Under the pieces are notes generated by a model. The model saw nothing but the letters and a program-made list of their open reading frames with translations, had not been told where the DNA came from and searched no databases. Positions 1 through 5,321 of a stretch of 34,309 nt of DNA are shown piece by piece (positions within the stretch are counted from its first letter, which is position 1; each line of letters starts with the position of its first letter). The position numbers and the translations under genes were made by a program. The stretch comes from CAZYTX01 sp964650485. GTDB lineage: Bacteria > RBG-13-61-14 > DATKZS01. The stretch lies in contig CAZYTX010000040.1 in NCBI GenBank assembly GCA_964650485.1, positions 1 to 34,309 on the forward strand, in the 5' to 3' direction.

Positions 1-22
1 CCAAGTACTACTTGGCGGCGTG
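1..22. repeat. 22-bp palindrome-containing repeat, copy 1
   Basis: The first 22 bases recur exactly at 4350-4371. The repeat opens with CCAAGT-ACT-ACTTGG, an inverted repeat with 6-bp arms and a 3-base loop, followed by CGGCGTG. Each copy lies about 80-200 bp upstream of a start codon on the plus strand (the lipoprotein gene at 199 and the small membrane protein at 4450). It could be an operator or the end of a small dispersed element. Copy 1 touches the window edge, so its true left boundary is unknown. Confidence 0.75.
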
Positions 23-39
23 TTTTGGCGTATGCGGGG

Positions 40-74
40 GGAAACGGCGCCGGCTGCGCGTGGAAACGGCGCCG
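40..74. repeat. short direct repeat pair
   Basis: The 13-mer GGAAACGGCGCCG occurs at 40-52 and again at 62-74, two helical turns apart (22 bp centre to centre). Each copy contains the palindrome CGGCGCCG. The pair lies upstream of a possible promoter at 107-135 and could be a regulator-binding pair. Function is unknown. Confidence 0.5.
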
Positions 75-106
75 TACACAGGGGTATACGGCAAATCAAG
101 CCGGGG

Positions 107-135
107 TTGACGCCGGTTTGCGCAATGCATTGAAT
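107..135 (+). promoter_or_regulatory. possible sigma70 promoter for the substrate-binding lipoprotein
   Basis: TTGACG (107-112) is followed after 17 bases by TTGAAT (130-135). The -35 is close to consensus but the -10 matches only four of six positions. The distance to the chosen ATG at 199 leaves a leader of about 57 bases. Confidence 0.3.
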
Positions 136-198
136 TTATTGCACTTTGGCTGTAAGATGATTTTTAAATCTCGGGGACCGGCTTTTTCAGAGATAATA

Positions 199-1743
199 AT
201 GCGCATAAGTATAAGGCGCGTGGTCGCGCTATCAATTCTCTCACTCCTTGCCGGGGTGTCGTGCACCAGGGAGGAGGGATCCAGGGAAAACCCGGCGCGG
301 CTGGTGGTGGGCCTGGAAGGGAACCCCACGTCGCTCGACCCCAGGATCGCCCAGGACGCCTACTCGACCCGCATCCTGCCGCTCATCTTCCAGGGTCTCG
401 TAAAGCTGGACAGCGACTCGCAGCCCGGGCCCGACCTTGCGCGCGAGTGGGAACAGCTCGACCCGCTCACCTACGTGTTCCACTTGCATGAGAACAGGCT
501 CTGCCCTGACGGGTCGGAGATAAACGCGGATGACGTGCTCTACACCATCGAGAGCCTTGGGAGCGAGGAACTGCGCTCTCCGCGGCGGGTGCTGCTCGAT
601 AGGATCGAGCGCATGGGCGCTTTGGACCGATACACGGTGCGGATCGAATTGAAGGAGCCTTTTGCGCCGTTTCTCACCGAGCTTACCATGGGCATCGTGC
701 CGAGGGAGGCTGCGGAGGAAAAGGGCCCTGAGTTCGGCAGAGAGCCATTCGGGTCGGGGCCTTACATGGTGGAGAATTTTCAGCCGGGCGAGCGGGTGGA
801 GCTTGGGGTTAACCCGAGGTACCAGGGGGCCAAGCCGTTCATGAAAGAGGTGGTGTTCCGTGTGCTGGCTGACAACGTGACCCGTGTGATGGCCCTGGAG
901 CGGGGGGAGGTGCACCTTTTGCAGAACTCGGTGCCTCCGGACGACATCCCGCTTTTAAGGGAGCCCCCCGGGATCAGGGTGTTGATGAGGCCCGGGATCA
1001 ACTACTCCTACATCGGCTTCAACCTTGATGACCCGGTGCTATCGGACCTCGATGTTAGGAGGGCAATCGCACATGCAATCAACCGGGAGAAGATAGCGGA
1101 GTGCCTGCTGCAGGGCACGGTGAGCCTGGCCACGAGCATCCTGGCGCCGTCGCACTGGGCCTACAACCCGGAGGTTGCTCGTTTTGACTATGACCCTGCC
1201 AAGGCGCGAAAGCTCCTGGACGAGGCGGGCTACGAGGACCCGTCCGGGCCGGGGCCGCGCTTTACGCTGGTTTACAAGACCTCTCAGAACAAGACCAGAA
1301 GGTGGATAGCCGAGGCTGTTGCGGACCAGCTTGGCGAGGCGGGCATCGAGGTGGAGGTCCGCTCGCACGAGTGGGGGACCTTTTTCTCGGACGTTCGCAC
1401 CGGCAACTTCCAGATGTACTCGCTCACCTGGGTGGGGATCACGGACCCTGACATCTACTACCTGGCGTTCCACTCGGACAGCGTGCCGCCGGGGGGCGCC
1501 AACCGGAACCGGTACAGGAACCCGGAGCTTGACCGTCTGCTGGAGGCGGGTCGCAAGGCCGGGTCCAGGGAGGAGCGGGCAAAGATATACGCCCTTGTGC
1601 AGGAGATTGTGGCCCGTGACCTGCCGTACCTCAGCCTGTGGCACTCGAACAACGTGGTGGCCATGGATGCGAGTCTGCAAGGGTTCGAGATATACCCGGG
1701 CGGGGACTACCGGTCCCTGGCCAGGGCGAGGTGGGGGAAGTAG
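199..1743 (+). CDS. ABC transporter substrate-binding lipoprotein, peptide/nickel family 5
   Basis: Periplasmic solute-binding protein of the DppA/OppA class (SBP_bac_5), which would deliver peptides or a similar ligand to an ABC importer. The reading frame is open from base 25, but the ATG at 199 is chosen because it begins a signal sequence: basic MRISIRR, a hydrophobic stretch, then LAGVSC, a slightly off-consensus lipobox. The mature part shows typical family features: an early LDP with 'IFQGLVKLD', the segment 'PDLAREWEQLDPLTYVF', and later 'DVRRAIAHAINRE'. The length of 514 residues is normal. No permease or ATPase genes are adjacent, so it is an orphan binding protein here and its ligand cannot be predicted. 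The only upstream signals are the repeat at 1-22 and a weak promoter. Confidence 0.88.
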   Translation: MRISIRRVVALSILSLLAGVSCTREEGSRENPARLVVGLEGNPTSLDPRIAQDAYSTRILPLIFQGLVKLDSDSQPGPDLAREWEQLDPLTYVFHLHENRLCPDGSEINADDVLYTIESLGSEELRSPRRVLLDRIERMGALDRYTVRIELKEPFAPFLTELTMGIVPREAAEEKGPEFGREPFGSGPYMVENFQPGERVELGVNPRYQGAKPFMKEVVFRVLADNVTRVMALERGEVHLLQNSVPPDDIPLLREPPGIRVLMRPGINYSYIGFNLDDPVLSDLDVRRAIAHAINREKIAECLLQGTVSLATSILAPSHWAYNPEVARFDYDPAKARKLLDEAGYEDPSGPGPRFTLVYKTSQNKTRRWIAEAVADQLGEAGIEVEVRSHEWGTFFSDVRTGNFQMYSLTWVGITDPDIYYLAFHSDSVPPGGANRNRYRNPELDRLLEAGRKAGSREERAKIYALVQEIVARDLPYLSLWHSNNVVAMDASLQGFEIYPGGDYRSLARARWGK

Positions 1744-1750
1744 GATGGAT

Positions 1751-1882
1751 GCCGAGGCCGGAAGGCCTCTCCAACAGGTGGGAGCGAGCTTCTTGTGGGA
1801 GCGAGCTTCCGCTCGCGATAATCGAGATCAGGAGACCTCTCCCACATTCGGGGAATTATCGAGACCGGAAGGCCTCTCCCAC
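1751..1882. repeat. REP/BIME cluster 1 (five REP-like units)
   Basis: A group of roughly 25-bp units beginning GTGGGAG and able to form a short hairpin. Units: reverse, imperfect, 1751-1775; forward, partial, 1779-1792; forward, complete, 1795-1819, with stem GCGAGC-TTCC-GCTCGC; reverse 1821-1845; reverse 1858-1882, with stem-loop around GGAA. The forward 1795-1819 and reverse 1821-1845 units meet around a single A, giving a bipartite BIME. The unit at 1795-1819 is repeated exactly in inverted orientation at 16230-16254. The architecture (GTGG head plus hairpin, head-to-head pairs) matches the bacterial REP elements mobilised by RAYT transposases. No RAYT gene is present in the window. Confidence 0.85.
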
Positions 1883-4132
1883 AATGGTCACGGCGCAGGC
1901 TGCCGCGGCCACCAGCGCGGCCTCTATCATGGAGCCGGTCACACCGAAGACCGGCACCAGGGCCACCCCGGCCAGCATGCCGCCCAGGGCGCTTCCCATA
2001 TGCTCTGCGCCGTTGATCCATCCCGTGCCGCGGCCCACCTCGTGCCCGGTCCTTATGAGCATCTCTCCCGCGGCAGGGAACAGGGCACCGGCCACGGCCC
2101 CCTGGCACAGGAGCACCAGGCAGAACCCGGCAGTGCCGGCCGGGCCGCGGAGGCCGCCCGTGGTCATGGCGTATACCAGTGCCATGGCTATCGCGGACCA
2201 TGCGGCCAGTGCGATCTGCACCCTGATAAGGCGGGCCTTTTGCCTGAGCCTCTCCCATACCCAGGCCCCCGCGGTGAGCCCCGCCATAAAGGAGGCTGTG
2301 AGCAAAGACATGGCAAAGTACACCGAGCCTTGCAGCATCTGGAAGGAGATCATGGCCGAGACCTCGATCACTATGGCAGCGAACCCGGAGGCCCCGGTGG
2401 CCAGCACGGCGCCCGATTGAACAGGGCTCCTCTGCCCCGCCAGGACGCCTGTGACAAGCACCAGGCCCGGGAGCAGAGCCAGCCAGAGGGGATGGAGACC
2501 CAGGCCGTCGGGGGAGAGGACCCTGATGAGCTTGTGCACCGCTGGGGAGGCCCTCTCGGCCCACAGCATGATGGCGTACATGTAGCCCCTGGGGTGGAGG
2601 TCGCGGTCAATTTTCACCGAGGCGTTGTCAATGCTTTTCTTCACCCTGCTTATTATCCCGGGGACCAGGTTGGGTGCGATCATGCCCTTGTCGGCGTAAA
2701 AGGTGTCCACGCCGCGCTGTTGCAGCACGGCCTGGATGCGTCCGGGGTCGGTTGTGAGGCGGGAGTTCTCGTCTCCGGCAACGATGATGTTATCGTGCAG
2801 GGGGAGCACCACCAGGCGCGGGAACACGCTCCGGACGGTCTTTACAGTGCCTGCGAGCAGCCCCATCTGTCCCCTTGTGTATGCGAGGTTGTCAGGGGTT
2901 ATGCCCGCGGTCACCGCCAGCACGCCTCCCTTTGCAAGGGAGTCTCTCACCTCTTCGAAGAACTCCGCGGTGTAGAACCGGTTCAGCGCCGCTGTGAAGG
3001 GGTCGGAGAGGTTTACGATTATTGCGTTGTATCTTCGCTTATTTTCGAAGAGCCATGCCCTGCCGTCGCCCAGTATGACTTTCACGCGCGGGTCACTAAT
3101 GACGTCCTTGAATCCGTGTGCGTGCTCTCTTTCCAGTCGTATCCATCCTGGGTCAATCTGCACGTACTCCAGGCTCTTTATGGGATGCTGGAGAACTTTT
3201 TCGGCCATGCCTGAGAAGCCGCCTCCAATGAGGAGCACCCGGTGCGGGGAGTTGCACATGGAGAGGGGGAGGTGCGCCATTACCTCGGTTGCCCCGGGGT
3301 TGGGGAAGGTTGCCGCGGGGGACCCGTCCTCGTATATGGTGGTCTCGCCCCCCTCGCGCACCGCTGCCAGGTATGCGTACCTGGAGTCAAAGGAGCACAG
3401 CACCTGCCGGTCCTTCCAGAAGATTTTCTCGTAAAGCTGGTCAACGTTGCCCTTTTTGTCCCTGCCTCCAAATGCCAGGAATGCGGCCAGGACCACGAAC
3501 TCGGCTGCGAGCACATAGGCCCACGAGCGGCTCCTGGTCCTTTCCGGCAGGGCCATGCCGGCGGTGACGAGTATGATGGCCATGAACAGGGCCGGGGTTA
3601 CCGGGAATGCCTTTCCTCCGAACCAGAAGGCCAGGACAAGGCCTGCGGCGAATGCCCCCAGTGCCTCGAACCGGTAGGCCCTGCCTGCGGCCACCTGGAA
3701 GTCCTCTTGCATCCTCGCTGCCAGGTTGAATGCAAAGCCCAGCAGGAAGCACACCGGCCCGGTGATGATAAAGGACGCCAGCACCACCATGGGCAGCCCG
3801 GCCAGCTCCGGACGGGGCACTCCCAGCCAGGCCTTGATGCCCGCGGTGAAAAGCACCGCGGGAAGGAGCACCAGCCCGGCGGCTATGAACACCAGGGCCA
3901 GTGCATTGGCCGGGCTCTTTATGCGGTCGGAGTAGCGGGCGGGGAGCAGTGTTCCCAGGCCGGTCCATACCATCCAGGCGGAGAGCACAATGCCGATGGT
4001 GAGCTCGTTTCCCGAGAAGGTGGCCATGAGCCTGCGGATGAGGACCACCTGCACCCACAGGGATGCGAAGCCTTCGATAAAGGCTGCGAAGTCGGCCCTG
4101 GTCCCCGGCCGGCCATTGCTCCTTTCGACCAT
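1856..4132 (-). CDS. membrane-embedded spermidine-synthase-like protein
   Basis: A 758-residue protein of the fused MFS/spermidine-synthase type. N-terminal hydrophobic segments (about residues 13-225) are followed by a soluble Rossmann methyltransferase-like domain. In it, 'VLLIGGGFSG' corresponds to the nucleotide-binding loop, 'YVQIDPGW' carries the acidic residue at the end of strand 2, and 'VILGDGRAWL' is the next motif. A C-terminal block of further membrane helices ends at Ala-rich segments. Canonical polyamine synthases have GGGDGG where this protein has GGGFSG, so classical aminopropyl transfer is doubtful and the substrate is unknown. The last codons (VGEAFRSR and stop) lie within a REP unit at 1858-1882. 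The gene converges on the lipoprotein gene. The start is the ATG at 4132; no strong Shine-Dalgarno sequence is evident. Confidence 0.8.
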   Translation of the reverse strand: MVERSNGRPGTRADFAAFIEGFASLWVQVVLIRRLMATFSGNELTIGIVLSAWMVWTGLGTLLPARYSDRIKSPANALALVFIAAGLVLLPAVLFTAGIKAWLGVPRPELAGLPMVVLASFIITGPVCFLLGFAFNLAARMQEDFQVAAGRAYRFEALGAFAAGLVLAFWFGGKAFPVTPALFMAIILVTAGMALPERTRSRSWAYVLAAEFVVLAAFLAFGGRDKKGNVDQLYEKIFWKDRQVLCSFDSRYAYLAAVREGGETTIYEDGSPAATFPNPGATEVMAHLPLSMCNSPHRVLLIGGGFSGMAEKVLQHPIKSLEYVQIDPGWIRLEREHAHGFKDVISDPRVKVILGDGRAWLFENKRRYNAIIVNLSDPFTAALNRFYTAEFFEEVRDSLAKGGVLAVTAGITPDNLAYTRGQMGLLAGTVKTVRSVFPRLVVLPLHDNIIVAGDENSRLTTDPGRIQAVLQQRGVDTFYADKGMIAPNLVPGIISRVKKSIDNASVKIDRDLHPRGYMYAIMLWAERASPAVHKLIRVLSPDGLGLHPLWLALLPGLVLVTGVLAGQRSPVQSGAVLATGASGFAAIVIEVSAMISFQMLQGSVYFAMSLLTASFMAGLTAGAWVWERLRQKARLIRVQIALAAWSAIAMALVYAMTTGGLRGPAGTAGFCLVLLCQGAVAGALFPAAGEMLIRTGHEVGRGTGWINGAEHMGSALGGMLAGVALVPVFGVTGSMIEAALVAAAACAVTIVGEAFRSR

Positions 4133-4229
4133 ATCTTTGCGATAATAACACCGGCAAGAGCTACATCAAACGAGGGGGGACCGATGGATGCGACACCGAT
4201 GTTCTCGATGGGCGCGCGATGTGCAGCGC

Positions 4230-4257
4230 TTGACAAGGCCGCCCCCTTTCCTATACA
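4230..4257 (+). promoter_or_regulatory. sigma70 promoter for the holin-like gene
   Basis: TTGACA (4230-4235) and TATACA (4252-4257) are separated by 16 bases. The first is a perfect consensus hexamer and the second matches five of six. The only plus-strand gene directly downstream begins at 4450, so the leader would be about 185 bases and would include the 22-bp repeat. Confidence 0.6.
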
Positions 4258-4349
4258 GTCCTGTTTAGATGGCAGGGAGTGCCTGCTCACAAGCCGACCC
4301 GGCATTATGCACAAAGCAGCACCGTGCAGGGAGCCGGGGCGATATGGTT

Positions 4350-4371
4350 CCAAGTACTACTTGGCGGCGTG
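4350..4371. repeat. 22-bp palindrome-containing repeat, copy 2
   Basis: Exact second copy of bases 1-22 (CCAAGT-ACT-ACTTGG followed by CGGCGTG). It lies inside the predicted leader of the gene at 4450, about 93 bases after the -10 hexamer. That position would suit an RNA hairpin or a downstream operator rather than an activator site. Similarity to copy 1 stops immediately after base 22. Confidence 0.8.
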
Positions 4372-4449
4372 ATCGAGAGGGCGCCGGGCGTTCCCGGTGC
4401 AGGGGGAAGGGTTCCAGGCGGTCCAGCCGATATGAAAGGAGGAGAAGAA

Positions 4450-4743
4450 ATGAGGCTCAATACTTGGTCTTTTGCTCTGGGCACTGGATTGGTGCTGGGA
4501 GGCGTCGTGTTCCTGGCCACTGTGATGGTGCTTGTCCAGGATGGCGGGGGGCACACCCTCGGGCTGTTGAAGGTGTATTACCTGGGCTACAGTGTGAGCT
4601 GGGGCGGGAGCATCGTGGGGCTTTTCTGGGGGTTCGTGAACGGGTTCGTGGCAGGCGCGGTGATAGCGCTTGTGCATAACCTGTTCGCCAAACAGGGCAG
4701 GGCCGTGGGCCAGGCCCCGAAGGGCGAGGGCAGCGGGGAGTAG
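4450..4743 (+). CDS. small two-helix membrane protein, holin-like
   Basis: A 97-residue protein starting at ATG 4450, chosen because AAAGGAGG lies just upstream (about 4436-4443) and because the upstream extension of the frame is not protein-like. Two hydrophobic segments are visible: about residues 8-30 ('FALGTGLVLGGVVFLATVMV') and about residues 56-78, following the motif 'GYSVSWGGSIVGLFWGFVNG'. The Gly-Tyr-Ser plus 'GLxWGFxxG' pattern is typical of a small family often labelled 'bacteriophage holin' in databases. That label is weakly founded and no phage genes are nearby. The function is unknown; it is probably an inner-membrane protein. Confidence 0.75.
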   Translation: MRLNTWSFALGTGLVLGGVVFLATVMVLVQDGGGHTLGLLKVYYLGYSVSWGGSIVGLFWGFVNGFVAGAVIALVHNLFAKQGRAVGQAPKGEGSGE

Positions 4744-5012
4744 GGTTCGAGGTCCCGGTGGTGCGGGCTTGCAAGAAGCCGCGGTCAGGGGCTCGCATGA
4801 GGCTGCCAGCGCACTTTAAATTAGAAGTTTTTAATTAACCGTGATAAAGCTGGGCCATTACTCTCCGGGCTGGCAGGAGGGGTAAACAGCTTATCAGCAA
4901 AGGTTGTAAGAAGGCAATGTCAAGAGAAATGCTTCCAGTGGAGTATTATGTTAAAAATCAATTTTATGATAGAATTATTCATCAAAGTTAAAGTATTACT
5001 TTATGTAAAAAC

Positions 5013-5045
5013 GACACCGGTAGGATCGTCTTTTCAGCCGGTGCC
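5013..5045. terminator. possible hairpin/terminator
   Basis: GACACCGG at 5013-5020 can pair with CCGGTGCC at 5038-5045 with one mismatch, leaving a loop of about 17 bases. It is followed by GGATTTTTATCC. It could terminate transcription from the small membrane protein gene, but the loop is long and the T-run is interrupted from the stem by GGA. Confidence 0.25.
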
Positions 5046-5051
5046 GGATTT

Positions 5052-5082
5052 TTATCCACACCTCTCCCACACCTTATCCACC
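5052..5082. promoter_or_regulatory. two DnaA boxes upstream of nrdJ
   Basis: TTATCCACA at 5052-5060 is a perfect match to the DnaA-box consensus TTATNCACA, and TTATCCACC at 5074-5082 differs at the last base. Both lie on the same strand 22 bp apart (two helical turns), about 73 bp upstream of the -35 hexamer of nrdJ. In Escherichia coli DnaA controls nrdAB through similarly placed boxes. Two boxes without dnaA, dnaN or parAB nearby do not make a convincing replication origin. Confidence 0.6.
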
Positions 5083-5154
5083 TGTTGAAAAGCATTATAA
5101 GTGCTTGAAAAAAAAGGCTCTAATCTTGTGCAAAAATTTTTTTAAAATTTTCTC

Positions 5155-5182
5155 TTGACAGCACAAGATATAGTGGTATTAT
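5155..5182 (+). promoter_or_regulatory. nrdJ promoter with an NrdR-like box in the spacer
   Basis: TTGACA (5155-5160) and TATTAT (5177-5182) are separated by 16 bases. The spacer, 5161-5176, reads GCACAAGATATAGTGG. It matches the core of the NrdR box (CwAtATaTwGwg) at eleven of twelve core positions. Binding of the ATP/dATP-sensing repressor NrdR there would occlude RNA polymerase. NrdR boxes normally come in pairs about 31 bp apart centre to centre. The upstream position (about 5129-5144) holds only an A/T-rich degenerate palindrome. Confidence 0.65.
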
Positions 5183-5321
5183 GGAAACTGCCACAACAAA
5201 GCAATCCTTCGTAAGAGAGTCGGCAAGCCTTACATAGCAGATATGTGGGTCAGTGGTCAAGGTGTAAAAAGCCTTGAAAAAGGGGAAATGTTTCTAAAAT
5301 TTAGAGAGAAGGCGGAGAAAA

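Larger units (their letters stand above)
4133..4449. other. 317-bp intergenic region
   Basis: Separates the divergent spermidine-synthase-like gene and the small membrane protein gene. It contains a near-consensus plus-strand promoter (4230-4257), the second copy of the 22-bp palindrome repeat (4350-4371) and a Shine-Dalgarno sequence at about 4436-4443. I see no additional gene with a convincing ribosome-binding site or family resemblance in it. Confidence 0.6.
4744..5321. other. AT-rich regulatory intergenic region upstream of nrdJ
   Basis: This 578-bp stretch has no convincing gene. Its first part is GC-rich and featureless to me. From about 4815 it becomes markedly AT-rich. It contains an imperfect inverted repeat (5013-5045), two DnaA-box sequences (5052-5060 and 5074-5082), poly-A/T tracts (5109-5150), and the nrdJ promoter with an NrdR-like box (5155-5182). 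The leader from about 5190 to 5321 shows no recognisable cobalamin riboswitch core. Confidence 0.65.

Noticed and set aside
1319..3214. Long plus-strand open frames over the lipoprotein and spermidine-synthase-like genes
   Set aside because: Translations are rich in Arg, Gly, His and Gln with no motif; they are high-GC shadows of the real genes.
4736..4760. GGGTTCGAGGTCCC resembling a tRNA T-arm just after the holin-like gene
   Set aside because: No anticodon arm, D-arm or acceptor stem can be built, and the upstream sequence is coding.
4917..4991. 24-codon open frame starting MSREMLPVEYYVK in the AT-rich region
   Set aside because: Very short, the only ribosome-binding-like AAGG is too close to the ATG, and there is no family resemblance I can name.
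5052..5150. Possible replication origin (DnaA boxes followed by an AT-rich tract)
   Set aside because: Only two boxes, no dnaA, dnaN, gidA or par genes nearby, and a promoter for nrdJ explains the AT-rich stretch better.
5190..5321. Cobalamin riboswitch in the nrdJ leader
   Set aside because: The leader is only about 130 bases and I cannot find the conserved B12-box or core helices.
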